Part shown: positions 43,681 to 52,384 of the stretch, one piece after another
Layout of the letters: each line of letters begins with the position of its first letter
How positions within the stretch are numbered: position 1 is the stretch's first letter
Origin: Bacteroides eggerthii
GTDB taxonomy: Bacteria > Bacteroidota > Bacteroidia > Bacteroidales > Bacteroidaceae
Length of the DNA: 64,000 bases
NCBI RefSeq assembly: GCF_025146565.1
Contig: NZ_CP102258.1
Location: 2,264,001-2,328,000 of the forward strand
Direction of reading: 5' to 3'
Notes under the pieces: model-generated
What the model saw: the letters and a program-made list of their open reading frames with translations, nothing else
Told to the model about the DNA's origin: nothing
The model's database searches: none
Translations under genes and position numbers: made by a program

Positions 43681-44988
43681 TTATTTGTTATCCCTTAAGT
43701 CTTTCACTCTGACGGCTTTTCCTTCGCTTTGGGGCAAAGAACCCTTTTTCACGAGCTTTACTTTTGGGGTGACAAGGATCTCATCTTTTAATTGGCGGGA
43801 GATTGCTTTACGTATTTTTTCCAATTCGATGTAGTTGTCTGTGGATAGGTCACTGAGTTCTACCTCTACAATCATCTCGTCTTGGTTATTGTTGGTCTCC
43901 AAAGTTATGAGGTAGTTGCTGCCCAATTCGGGGAACTGTACCAAGACCTTCTCTACCTGCATGGGGAAGATGTTGACACCTTTGATGATGAACATATCGT
44001 CGCTGCGTCCTTTGATACGGTCAATGCGCAGGTGAGTGCGGCCACAGGGACATTCACCGGGAAGTATGCGGGTGAGGTCGCGTGTACGGTAGCGTATTAG
44101 CGGCATCATTTCGCGGTCGAGGGTGGTCAATACTAATTCTCCAATCTCGCCATCGGGGACAGGTTCTCCGGTCTCCGGGTTGATGATTTCAACCAGATAG
44201 CAGTCTTCCCAAAAGTGCATGCCGTTTTGTTCGGTACATTCAAAGGCCACGCCGGGACCGTTCATCTCGGTCATTCCAAAGCTGTTGTAGGCTTTGACGC
44301 CCAGCATCCGTTCAATCTTTTTGCGTTGTTCGTCTGTATGAGGTTCTGCTCCGATGACAAGAGTTCTCAGGGTAGTTGAGGCAGGATCGATGCCTTCTTC
44401 CTGAAACACTTCCGCTAAGCGTATGGCGTAGCTGGGAATGGCATGCAAGGCGGTGGTCTTGAAGTCTGTGATGAACTTGATTTGCCGTTTGCTGTTGCCT
44501 GCTGCTGCCGGTACGGTCAGTGCTCCCAAGCGTTCGGCTCCGTATTGGAAACCCAATCCGCCGGTGAACATACCGTATCCGGAACTGTTCTGAAAAACAT
44601 CGGTTTTGCGTATGCCTACTGTGTACAGGCAGCGTGCCACAAGGTTGGCCCACGAGTCCAGATCGTGCTGTGAATGTACAATGACAGTAGGCGTTCCCGT
44701 AGTTCCACTGGAAGAGTGGATGCGTACGCCGTCTTCCTGCATGTTGCCCGCCACAAGTCCGAATGGATAGTTGGCGCGCATGTCTGCCTTTGTGGTGAAC
44801 GGAATTTTCCGTATGTCATCTACTGACCGGATACTGTCTGCCGTAATGCCGTATTTTTGAAATACCTGCTTATAATAGGGAGAATTTGCAGCAATATTGA
44901 TTGTCTTTTTAAGCCGCTGAAGTTGCAATTCGCGCAACTTCTCACGCGGCATGGTTTCTATCTCTTCTTCCCAGTATTTGTCATTCAT
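43681..44988 (-). CDS. paaK: Phenylacetate-CoA ligase (arylacetate-CoA ligase)
   Basis: The 435-residue AMP-forming ligase has the adenylate-binding loop IHSSSGTTGTPT, then YNSFGMTEMNGPG, and a C-terminal domain with RSDDMFIIKGVNIFPMQVE, all typical of PaaK. It activates an aryl acid such as phenylacetate with CoA. It is the last gene of the iorA-iorB-paaK operon. In gut Bacteroides this ligase may run in reverse to recover ATP from arylacetyl-CoA made by the IorAB oxidoreductase. That direction is inference. Confidence 0.9.
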   Translation of the reverse strand: MNDKYWEEEIETMPREKLRELQLQRLKKTINIAANSPYYKQVFQKYGITADSIRSVDDIRKIPFTTKADMRANYPFGLVAGNMQEDGVRIHSSSGTTGTPTVIVHSQHDLDSWANLVARCLYTVGIRKTDVFQNSSGYGMFTGGLGFQYGAERLGALTVPAAAGNSKRQIKFITDFKTTALHAIPSYAIRLAEVFQEEGIDPASTTLRTLVIGAEPHTDEQRKKIERMLGVKAYNSFGMTEMNGPGVAFECTEQNGMHFWEDCYLVEIINPETGEPVPDGEIGELVLTTLDREMMPLIRYRTRDLTRILPGECPCGRTHLRIDRIKGRSDDMFIIKGVNIFPMQVEKVLVQFPELGSNYLITLETNNNQDEMIVEVELSDLSTDNYIELEKIRKAISRQLKDEILVTPKVKLVKKGSLPQSEGKAVRVKDLRDNK

Positions 44989-45006
44989 GGTTATTGGAAT
45001 TTTGAT

Positions 45007-45588
45007 TTACATCAGGTTTTCTGCGATTTCTTTACCCGCTGCCAGAGCCTTGAGGTTTAGTTCGACGATAGCTTCTCCTTTGCGCTGGAAGATGTCACGA
45101 ATACTATCCCTGACTTTCTGGTAGTCTATGCCGAGGAATGGAATGGTGGCTCCCAGCAATACGATGTTGGCAACGCGGGGAGAGCCTACTTCTTTGGCTA
45201 TTTCGTTCACGTTCAGCACAATCTTGTGCGGAAGCTTGTCGAGTTCGGCTTTGAGGGCTTCCTCGGTGGGATAGTGGGGAATATTGATAAAGGGGGCTTC
45301 ATTGGTCACCAGCCAGCCTTCGGGGCTAAGGTAGGGGAGATAGCGCAAGGCTTCCATGGGTTCCAGCGATATGATGAGATCGCATTTTCCCGTAGGGATG
45401 AGGTCGGAAGATATGGGTTGGTCGCTGATGCGGAGGTTGGACTGTACGTCGCCACCTCGTTGGCTCATTCCATGTACTTCGGCTTGTTTCATGTATAATC
45501 CGTCTTTCAGGGCTGCCTGACCGATGACGGTGGCGATAGAGAGGATGCCTTGTCCACCTACGCCGGAAAGTATAATGTCTTTTTTCAT
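45007..45588 (-). CDS. iorB: Indolepyruvate ferredoxin oxidoreductase, beta subunit
   Basis: The 193-residue protein has the gamma-domain pattern of 2-oxoacid oxidoreductases: DIILSGVGGQGILSIATVIGQAAL at the start, VHGMSQRGGDVQSNLRI, and KCDLIISLEPMEALRY. It partners IorA in converting aryl-pyruvates to aryl-acetyl-CoA. It is 4 bases downstream of iorA and 18 bases before paaK. Confidence 0.93.
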   Translation of the reverse strand: MKKDIILSGVGGQGILSIATVIGQAALKDGLYMKQAEVHGMSQRGGDVQSNLRISDQPISSDLIPTGKCDLIISLEPMEALRYLPYLSPEGWLVTNEAPFINIPHYPTEEALKAELDKLPHKIVLNVNEIAKEVGSPRVANIVLLGATIPFLGIDYQKVRDSIRDIFQRKGEAIVELNLKALAAGKEIAENLM

Positions 45589-45592
45589 GGTT

Positions 45593-47185
45593 TTACTTGT
45601 TTCGTTTCTTACGTGCTAAGGTTTGAATACATTCTCTGCGAGGGATGATGACGGACACGCCGTTATATTCGATTTCTTCACGAATCACTTGCTTCATTTC
45701 CTCATAGTTTTTCTTCAACGGGACAACCACGCGGATGTGTTCCGCCGCTACGCCTATGCCGGCGCAAATGGCTTCAAGACGGCCTGTTCCGGCGGAGTCC
45801 TGTCCGCCTGTCATGGCGGTAGTTTCGTTGTCGGAGATGACGATGGTGACGTTGGAATTCTCGTTTACGCAGTCCAGCAATCCTGTCATGCCGGAGTGGG
45901 TGAAAGTGGAGTCGCCGATGACAGCCACTGCGGGATGCACCCCTGCGTCCGAAGCGCCTTTTGCCATTGTGATGGAAGCTCCCATGTCAACGCAGGAATT
46001 GATGGCGTTGAAGGGGGCGTTGGCTCCTAAGGTATAACAGCCGATGTCGCTGAACACTTTGTGGCTGGGATATTCCTCCCGTAGCACTTCGGTCAGCACA
46101 GTGTACATATCGCGGTGTCCGCAGCCTTCGCACAATGCCGGCGGACGCATCTCCACGAGTGAGGGGACTGCAAATTCCGCTTTGTTCTCTTTTCCGATGG
46201 CGCGTGCCACGCTGTCCGGGTTCAATTCTCCGTCTTGTGACAATGTGCCGTCCAGGCGTCCTTTCACTTTTATGCCGATGCCGAGGTAGCCTTTCAGTTG
46301 TTTTTCTACAAACGGCTGACCGTCTTCCAGTACAAGTATTTCGTCGCAGGCTTCCACGAGTTGCATCAGTTGTTTTTTGGGAAGCGGGTATTGTCCGATT
46401 TTTAATACCGGATATTCGCATCCTTCGGGATAATTCTCCATGAGGTAGTTGTACCCGATACCGCAAGCTATGATACCGAGTTTTTTGTTGGGACCGTCAA
46501 CGTATTTGTTGTATGGAGAATTTTCCGATGCTTTGATAAATTCATCCTGGCGTTGAAGCAAGAGTTTGTAGCGTTTGCGTGCATTGCCCGGAAGCAGGAT
46601 GAACTGGCGCGGGTCGTCGCTGAAAGAAAGTTCGTTTTGGGGTTGTTGCACTTTACATTCTACGCCGGAACGGGAATGTGCCAGACGGGTAACCATGCGC
46701 ATCAGCAAGGGTTCTCCGGTTTGTTCGGAGAAGGCGAAGCCGTTGTAAACCATGTCGTAGGCTTCCTGCTGGTTGCTGGGTTCGTACATTGGGATCAATG
46801 CGAAATCACCGTAGAAGCGGCTGTCCTGTTCGTTCTGTGATGAATGCATGCTGGGGTCGTCGGCTGCAATGACGATTGTACCGCCTTTGACGCCGGTAAT
46901 GGCAGAGTTGATAAAGCAGTCGGCAGCCACATTCATGCCCACATGTTTCATGCAGACCAGTGAACGCTTTCCTGCAAAAGACATTCCTAAGGCAGCTTCC
47001 ATAGCGGTTTTTTCGTTGGAGCACCAACGGCTGTGGATTCCTTTTTCTGCGGTGACCGGGGACATTTGGATGTATTCGGTAATCTCCGTAGAGGGAGTGC
47101 CCGGATAGGCATATACACCGGAAAGTCCGGCATCTAATGCAGCTTGTGCAATGGCTTCATCGCCAAGTAAGAGTTGCTTGCTCAT
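45593..47185 (-). CDS. iorA: Indolepyruvate ferredoxin oxidoreductase, alpha subunit (no ferredoxin domain)
   Basis: The 530-residue thiamine-diphosphate enzyme oxidises indolepyruvate and related aromatic 2-oxo acids to acyl-CoA. The pyrimidine-binding part starts GVYAYPGTPSTEITEYIQ; the TPP site carries LCEGCGHRDMYTVL and GDSTFTHSGMTGLLDCVNEN. Archaeal IorA has a further C-terminal domain with two 4Fe-4S clusters. Here the protein ends at RRECIQTLARKKRNK and has no CxxCxxC motif, so electrons must leave by another route or partner. First gene of its operon. Confidence 0.92.
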   Translation of the reverse strand: MSKQLLLGDEAIAQAALDAGLSGVYAYPGTPSTEITEYIQMSPVTAEKGIHSRWCSNEKTAMEAALGMSFAGKRSLVCMKHVGMNVAADCFINSAITGVKGGTIVIAADDPSMHSSQNEQDSRFYGDFALIPMYEPSNQQEAYDMVYNGFAFSEQTGEPLLMRMVTRLAHSRSGVECKVQQPQNELSFSDDPRQFILLPGNARKRYKLLLQRQDEFIKASENSPYNKYVDGPNKKLGIIACGIGYNYLMENYPEGCEYPVLKIGQYPLPKKQLMQLVEACDEILVLEDGQPFVEKQLKGYLGIGIKVKGRLDGTLSQDGELNPDSVARAIGKENKAEFAVPSLVEMRPPALCEGCGHRDMYTVLTEVLREEYPSHKVFSDIGCYTLGANAPFNAINSCVDMGASITMAKGASDAGVHPAVAVIGDSTFTHSGMTGLLDCVNENSNVTIVISDNETTAMTGGQDSAGTGRLEAICAGIGVAAEHIRVVVPLKKNYEEMKQVIREEIEYNGVSVIIPRRECIQTLARKKRNK

Positions 47186-47227
47186 TGTTGATTGTTTAAG
47201 TGTTAGTCATGATTTTAATAATAATCG

Positions 47228-47235
47228 CAAATATA
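47228..47235 (-). promoter_or_regulatory. Promoter -7 box of the iorAB-paaK operon
   Basis: Minus-strand TATATTTG matches TAnnTTTG and lies 43 bases before the iorA start. Confidence 0.6.
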
Positions 47236-47262
47236 GTTTTTTGCTTTTATTTTATTATAATA

Positions 47263-48300
47263 TTAATTGAAAATCTTTCTTTCGTTTAAGGCTTTCCAAT
47301 ATTTTCTTGCATTTTTCATGTGGTCGGCATAGTTGGATGCGAAGTTATGCGTGCCGGAGAAGTCTTCTTTGGCGCACATATAGATGTAATTATGCTTGGC
47401 ATGGTTCAACACAGCATCCAAACCGACAGGCGAGGGGATGCGGATGGGGCCGGGGGGCAGGCCGGGATTGCGGTAGGTGTTGTAGGGCGAGTCGATGGTG
47501 AGGTGATCATTGGTGATCCGGCGCAGCCCGAAGTCTTGCAGTGCAAACTTTACGGTGGGGTCGGCTTGCAGTGGCATGCCGGCATGGAGACGGTTGATGT
47601 ACAGGCCGGCCACCATAGGTTTCTCCGGATTGTTGTTGGTTTCTTCCTCGACGATAGAGGCAAGTGTGCACACCTCTTCCGGGGTCATACCGATGGCTTT
47701 GGCTTGGTCGAGCCGCTTTTGGTTCCAGAATCTCTGATGTTCTTTCCGCATCCGCTTGAAGAAATCCTCTACGCTCATGTCCCAGTACACCTGATAGGTT
47801 TCGGGAATGAAGAGGCAGGCCATTGTCTCTTTGTTGTATCCCAGTTTGTGCCGGAACAGTGAGTCGTTCATTGTCCGGGCTATTTCGGCGGAGTCGATCA
47901 TCAGTTGCCTTCCTACGCTACGTGCCAGTTTGTCCAGCGTGCGTACGCTTCCTATGGTCAGGTTCAGCGGTTCTTGGTAGCCCCTGTATAAGCGGCTGAA
48001 TACGTGATAGGTGTTTTCGCCGGGGCGTATGGCATAGCGTCCGGTGTGGATGTTGTGGGGATAGTCACGCCATTGCGCCATCCATTTGAAGCCGATGAAG
48101 CTGCGGGGATTTCCTTGTGCTTTCACCTTATTATATATGGAATCTGCCGTATCATCGCGGTCGATATAGATATAGGCTGTCTTTTGCGGATGAAATTGTG
48201 GGGCAAACAGGTAATAATACACCGCACCTGCACCTGCGATGCCTATAATCGAGATAAATATCAATATTCCGAGAAGGATCTTTTTTTTCTTCTTTTCCAT
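47263..48300 (-). CDS. mltG: Endolytic murein transglycosylase
   Basis: The 345-residue protein has a basic N-terminus, one membrane helix (about 8-30) and a YceG/MltG catalytic domain. LASIVEEETNNNPEKPMVAG carries the catalytic glutamate, followed by YINRLHAGMPLQADPTV and SPYNTYRNPGLPPGPI. It cuts nascent peptidoglycan and so sets glycan strand length. Anchored in the inner membrane with the catalytic part outside. Confidence 0.93.
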   Translation of the reverse strand: MEKKKKKILLGILIFISIIGIAGAGAVYYYLFAPQFHPQKTAYIYIDRDDTADSIYNKVKAQGNPRSFIGFKWMAQWRDYPHNIHTGRYAIRPGENTYHVFSRLYRGYQEPLNLTIGSVRTLDKLARSVGRQLMIDSAEIARTMNDSLFRHKLGYNKETMACLFIPETYQVYWDMSVEDFFKRMRKEHQRFWNQKRLDQAKAIGMTPEEVCTLASIVEEETNNNPEKPMVAGLYINRLHAGMPLQADPTVKFALQDFGLRRITNDHLTIDSPYNTYRNPGLPPGPIRIPSPVGLDAVLNHAKHNYIYMCAKEDFSGTHNFASNYADHMKNARKYWKALNERKIFN

Positions 48301-48325
48301 GTTTCTTAGTTGTTTTTGATTCGGG

Positions 48326-48333
48326 CAAAGTTA
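48326..48333 (-). promoter_or_regulatory. Promoter -7 box of mltG
   Basis: Minus-strand TAACTTTG fits the consensus and is 25 bases before the mltG start. The 22-bp repeats begin about 65 bases further upstream. Confidence 0.6.
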
Positions 48334-48397
48334 GCAAGATTTTGTAATGAAATAGATTACTAATCAATCTATTATGAGTTTATTTTAGTTTATTGAT

Positions 48398-48529
48398 TAT
48401 AAACTGATAATTTAATCCTAATAAACTGGTAGTTTATTCCCAATAAACTAATGGTTTACTCCTAATAAACTTATGATTTAATTCTAATGAACTGACAGCG
48501 TTGCGCTAATAAGCCGGTAATGTGCTATT
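48398..48529. repeat. Six degenerate 22-bp tandem repeats
   Basis: Units at 48398, 48420, 48442, 48464, 48486 and 48508 each span exactly 22 bases and begin AATAAACT or a variant (the first TATAAACT). The first four also share a TTTA-type core and a CCT or similar end; the last two are diverged. Unit 2 contains the dyad AATAAACT-GGT-AGTTTATT. There are no spacers, so this is not a CRISPR array. The 338 bases between mltG and the EamA gene hold nothing else apart from the hairpin at 48607. Confidence 0.8.
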
Positions 48530-48606
48530 GATAAATTATTTCTTTAATTTATCCTGGGGGAAATTATTCTGATTGTTCTTATGGAACACCTGAGAGAGAG
48601 TTCAGT

Positions 48607-48623
48607 GGGGGAGAACCTCCCCC
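48607..48623 (-). terminator. GC-rich hairpin after the EamA gene
   Basis: GGGGGAG pairs with CTCCCCC around a 3-base loop. It lies just past the end of the minus-strand EamA gene. The T-run on that strand is poor. Confidence 0.5.
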
Positions 48624-48638
48624 TTTATTCCTTTTCCT

Positions 48639-49553
48639 TTACCGCTTCCGCGTACTGAAGTATTTTGCAATTTCCGCCCCTTTGAAGTAAATAACCAGTG
48701 AGCTGACGATAATCAACATTCCGGCCACCGTACTGAAAGTGGGGTATTCGCCTGCAAGCATTATCCAGCTTAACACTGCTCCGAGAATGGGGTTGATGAG
48801 ACGGCACATATTGATGTCGCTGACTTTTGCGCCCTTGCTTTGCAGCGCCATAAACCAGAAGCTGAATGCGAATACGGAAATGAACACCAGAATGCCCAGA
48901 CTGATATAAAATCCGGCAGGTTTGCCGATGAAAGAGTGGTAGCCTTCCGTACTTAGCCCTATGATGTAGATAAGTGCGCCACCAAAAAACATCTGTACGG
49001 CATTCAGGAAAATGGGGTTGACCTTGTCTTTCTCCTCGGATACGGAGATGGCGGAATATCCCTGAAAGATGATGCTGAGCAGCAACAGGACAATGCCTGT
49101 GATGCCTTTCCAATCCAAAGGCTCGCCATCGCTGCCTGTTCCCACTATCAGCAGCAGTCCCGCAAGGCTGACAATGAGACTGACTATCTTGTAACCGTTC
49201 AGCTTGTCGTTGCTCGCCAGCAAGTGGGCAAGCAGCACATTGATGAGCGGCGTCATGCCCATAATGATAGATGATATGGCTCCGCTCACAAAATCCACTC
49301 CGAAGTAGAAAGCGGTGTATCCCATGAGCATGTTGATGAAAATCAGGTTGAGGAACAGCCTGCGGTGCCGCTTGATTTCCTCCCACATGCCTTTGTGCCA
49401 GGTATAGGCAAACAGCAAAATGCCGACACTGGTGAAACGGATGCCGGCAAAATTCATCGGAGTGAAGTCATAACTGAGCCCTTGTTTGATAAACGGGTTT
49501 ACGATAGCCCACAGTACAGATGCCAATATGGCGTATAGCAGTCCTTTTTTCAT
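48639..49553 (-). CDS. EamA-family (DMT) permease
   Basis: The protein has 304 residues from the ATG at 49553 (MKKGLLYAILASVLWAIVNP). An upstream in-frame ATG would add 19 residues but lies before the promoter box. Ten hydrophobic segments in two EamA repeats are visible, with NPFIKQGLSYDFTPMNFAGI in the first half and NMCRLINPILGAVLSW in the second. Such transporters export small metabolites or amino acids; the substrate is unknown. Confidence 0.87.
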   Translation of the reverse strand: MKKGLLYAILASVLWAIVNPFIKQGLSYDFTPMNFAGIRFTSVGILLFAYTWHKGMWEEIKRHRRLFLNLIFINMLMGYTAFYFGVDFVSGAISSIIMGMTPLINVLLAHLLASNDKLNGYKIVSLIVSLAGLLLIVGTGSDGEPLDWKGITGIVLLLLSIIFQGYSAISVSEEKDKVNPIFLNAVQMFFGGALIYIIGLSTEGYHSFIGKPAGFYISLGILVFISVFAFSFWFMALQSKGAKVSDINMCRLINPILGAVLSWIMLAGEYPTFSTVAGMLIIVSSLVIYFKGAEIAKYFSTRKR

Positions 49554-49580
49554 AGAAAGTGTTTTTTGTGAAATCGGCTG

Positions 49581-49588
49581 CAAAGATA
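49581..49588 (-). promoter_or_regulatory. Promoter -7 box of the EamA gene
   Basis: Minus-strand TATCTTTG fits TAnnTTTG and ends 27 bases before the chosen start codon, which supports that start. Confidence 0.7.
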
Positions 49589-49599
49589 CGCCTTTCTTT

Positions 49600-50298
49600 T
49601 CACTCTGCAAAGTCGATAGTCATATAGCGCTCACCGTCGTACACACTTCTTACGCGGATGTTAAGTCCGGTTTTGCCCGCCATCTGATCTGCAATTTTGT
49701 CCAGTTTGAACGAAACGATGCCCGGACCGGGTATGTTGGGCTCGTCATCATAGGCGTTCTGACGAAATTCGAGCGTGATGTATCCCTCTTTGTCGTTCTT
49801 GCCGTCGGAAGCCTCGTTCACCACGAGGTTCAGCATGTGCTTCTTGTCGGGATTTCCGCTGTAATACAGTTGGTACTGGATGTTCAGGTAGTTGTCTGCA
49901 ATCCACATGTTGGTTATATTGATGCGGTCATCGCCGATGCTGTCGGCCTTTTCGGCAGGCATGAAATAGATGTCTTTTGTGAGGATATTCTCTACATGGT
50001 TGATCTGGGCATTGTAGTCGTATCCGTCTACCTTCTCGTCCAGCAGGTTGAAGTACACGAAAGCGCGCTGGCCCTCTACCAGTGCATAGTTGTTTACCCG
50101 AGTGGTGTCGCCGGGAAACATTTTGGTTCCTTCGTCCAGTGCGAAGTAATAGTCTTTTCCATCGACGATGCGTACGGTTCCGATGGCGAGTGATGAAGCT
50201 GCACTGCCGTTCCAATCATCATCCAGACAGGATTGCAGCATGGGCATCGTTGTGAGCAATAGCAGAAATGTGACAAATGTCGTTTTTAACTTTTTCAT
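49600..50298 (-). CDS. NigD-like lipoprotein
   Basis: The 232-residue protein has a lipoprotein signal (TTMPMLQSCLDDDW, Cys24). It resembles the NigD family: GTVRIVDGKDYYFALDEG (N-terminal barrel-like part) and YITLEFRQNAYDD, then a C-terminal domain ending GERYMTIDF. NigD-like proteins are numerous in Bacteroides and of unknown function. It lies divergently from the sigma-factor gene at 50476. Confidence 0.82.
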   Translation of the reverse strand: MKKLKTTFVTFLLLLTTMPMLQSCLDDDWNGSAASSLAIGTVRIVDGKDYYFALDEGTKMFPGDTTRVNNYALVEGQRAFVYFNLLDEKVDGYDYNAQINHVENILTKDIYFMPAEKADSIGDDRINITNMWIADNYLNIQYQLYYSGNPDKKHMLNLVVNEASDGKNDKEGYITLEFRQNAYDDEPNIPGPGIVSFKLDKIADQMAGKTGLNIRVRSVYDGERYMTIDFAE

Positions 50299-50425
50299 AA
50301 GTCAGAGGTTTTATTCTTTGGTTTTTAACTCGATTTTGTATTCGGAAAATGCCGGAACTGCACAAATACTGCTTATCCTACTGTTAAAGAAAACAAAGAG
50401 TGATTTTCTTCTCTGTCGGATGCAG

Positions 50426-50433
50426 TATTTTTG
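50426..50433 (+). promoter_or_regulatory. Promoter -7 box of the ECF sigma operon
   Basis: TATTTTTG matches the housekeeping-type consensus, so the operon is not evidently self-regulated. It lies 42 bases before ATG 50476. Confidence 0.65.
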
Positions 50434-50475
50434 TGCGCATTGTATTTATAAGGTAAACACGTGTTGGAAGAGAGA

Positions 50476-51024
50476 ATGGAAGAACAGGTATTGGCAGAAC
50501 GGTGTAGGCAAGGCGACAATCTTGCCCGCAAAGAACTGTATGAGCGATATGCAGGGCGGATGCTCGGCGTATGTTTGCGTTATGCCGGTGACCGGGAGAC
50601 TGCGCAGGATTTGATGCACGACGGTTTCCTGAAGCTCTTCGACTCTTTCGATAAGTTCACTTGGCGGGGAGAAGGATCTTTGCGGGCTTGGATGGAACGT
50701 GTTATGGTGAATACCGTATTGCAGTATTTGCGGAAGAACGATGTGATGAGCCAGTCTGCTGCTTTGGATGACGTGCCGGAGGCATACGAAGAACCGGATG
50801 CCGCAGCAGTGGACACTATTCCTCAAAAGGTGCTGATGCAGTTCATCAGTGAGCTTCCGGCAGGTTACCGCACTGTATTCAACTTGTTTATTTTTGAAGA
50901 TAAATCTCATAAGGAGATTGCCCGGTTACTGGGTATTAATGAAAAATCATCAGCCTCGCAACTGGTACGCGCCAAAGCAGCTTTGGCAGCGAAAGTGAAG
51001 GAGTGGATGAAAAAGAATGCATAA
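50476..51024 (+). CDS. ECF-type RNA polymerase sigma factor
   Basis: The protein has 182 residues from ATG 50476 (a GTG at 50461 would add five). Region 2 is visible in LYERYAGRMLGVCLRYAG and DLMHDGFLKLFDSFDKF; region 4 in LPAGYRTVFNLFIFEDKSH with KEIARLLGINEKSSASQLV. Typical ECF length. It ends directly at the start of the next gene (stop 51022-51024, ATG 51025), a membrane protein that is probably its regulator. Confidence 0.92.
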   Translation: MEEQVLAERCRQGDNLARKELYERYAGRMLGVCLRYAGDRETAQDLMHDGFLKLFDSFDKFTWRGEGSLRAWMERVMVNTVLQYLRKNDVMSQSAALDDVPEAYEEPDAAAVDTIPQKVLMQFISELPAGYRTVFNLFIFEDKSHKEIARLLGINEKSSASQLVRAKAALAAKVKEWMKKNA

Positions 51025-52344
51025 ATGAAGAAGCGTATGGAAGATGAATTGTGGATGCGAAAGATAAAGGAACGGTTGGAGGACTACTCTGAGCCGCTAC
51101 CCGTTTCCGGTTGGGAACGATTGGAGAAGGATATGCCTGCTTCCAAGCCGAAGCGGCGCATCATTCCTTTCCGGCGCTGGGCTGTGGCAGCGGCTGCGGT
51201 GTTGCTTGCAGCGGTGTCTTCTGTCAGTATATGGCTATTGCAAAGCCCTGTGGGAGAGGAAATGCGGAATACGGCCACGCCGACGCTGGCGGTTGTTCCG
51301 GATGAGTTGCCGGGCAGGCAGGCTCCCCAGATGCGCACAGAGGTTGCGGAACCCGATTACCGGGCGCAAGGACAAACTGCTGCGCCGGGCGGAACAAACC
51401 GCCGTTCTCTGCTGGCGCAAGAACTGAATGTTGCTGCCGAAACGGACCGGCAAACGGAATCCCGGCAGCCTTTGGATGCGGAACCGGAAATACAAGGAGA
51501 GGCATCGGAACAAACGCCATCGGTAGAGAAAGAGGAAGCCGGGACGACTGCCGCCGGGAATAGCGGTACGGAGAACCGGAAGGTGGAGCGCCGCCGTCCG
51601 TCGGGCAGGGACAAACTGCAACTGCCTGTTGGCGACAGAAAAAAGAAGAAGTCGGGCGGCTGGTCGGTTGGACTGGCTGTGGGAAATACGGGTGGATTAA
51701 TCTCAGGAAACAGTATCGGTGGAGGAGGGTTGATGCAAAGCGATCCGAACTTCGGATACTCCGGTGGAAAAGTAGATCTTAGCACAATAGCCAATGGCAT
51801 CATGGATGTTCCGGAAGGGCAGGCGCTTGTGTTCAAGAACGGCATGCCCTATCTGATGAGGAATTCGGAACAGATTGTGGATATAGACCATAAACAGCCT
51901 TTGTCTTTCGGCTTTTCAGTGCGCAAGGGGCTTGCAAGGGGCTTTTCGGTGGAGACCGGCTTGACGTATACGTATCTTGCTTCGGATGTGAAGTTTGTGG
52001 AAAGTTCGGAGAAGGTGAGCCAGAAACTGCATTACTTGGGAATTCCGTTGCGGGCAAACTGGAACTTCGTTGACAAAAAATCTTTTATCATGTATGTCTC
52101 TGCAGGAGGGGCTATGGAGAAATGTGTCTATGGCAAGATTGGCAGTGAGAGCGAAACGGTGAAACCGCTGCAATTCTCCGTAATGGGAGCAGTGGGCGCA
52201 CAGTATAATATAAGCAGGAGGGTGGGTGTCTACGTGGAACCGGGAGTGTCTTATTTCTTTGATGACGGTTCTGATGTCCAGACGATAAGAAAAGAAAACC
52301 CCTGCAACTTCACATTACAGGGGGGGATACGGTTGACTTACTGA
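51025..52344 (+). CDS. Membrane-anchored barrel-tailed protein, putative anti-sigma partner
   Basis: The 439-residue protein has a cytoplasmic N-terminus of about 48 residues (LWMRKIKERLEDYSEPLPVS), one membrane helix (RWAVAAAAVLLAAVSSVSIW, about 51-70), a long Glu/Pro/Arg-rich linker (about 75-210) and a C-terminal outer-membrane barrel-like domain (about 290-439: FSVETGLTYTYLASDVKF, GVYVEPGVSYFFDD, NFTLQGGIRLTY). The start abuts the sigma gene, as anti-sigma factors often do. An ATG at 51037 is an alternative start. The linker is long enough to cross the periplasm, so one protein may join both membranes. Known PorT-like barrel domains occur in such Bacteroides proteins; the function is not established. 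Confidence 0.75.
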   Translation: MKKRMEDELWMRKIKERLEDYSEPLPVSGWERLEKDMPASKPKRRIIPFRRWAVAAAAVLLAAVSSVSIWLLQSPVGEEMRNTATPTLAVVPDELPGRQAPQMRTEVAEPDYRAQGQTAAPGGTNRRSLLAQELNVAAETDRQTESRQPLDAEPEIQGEASEQTPSVEKEEAGTTAAGNSGTENRKVERRRPSGRDKLQLPVGDRKKKKSGGWSVGLAVGNTGGLISGNSIGGGGLMQSDPNFGYSGGKVDLSTIANGIMDVPEGQALVFKNGMPYLMRNSEQIVDIDHKQPLSFGFSVRKGLARGFSVETGLTYTYLASDVKFVESSEKVSQKLHYLGIPLRANWNFVDKKSFIMYVSAGGAMEKCVYGKIGSESETVKPLQFSVMGAVGAQYNISRRVGVYVEPGVSYFFDDGSDVQTIRKENPCNFTLQGGIRLTY

Positions 52345-52384
52345 TGAAGCCCTTCCCTATTCTTCATTTTGTTGGAATACTTTC

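Noticed and set aside
48398..48529. CRISPR array
   Set aside because: Units are contiguous with no spacers, degenerate, and no cas genes are nearby.
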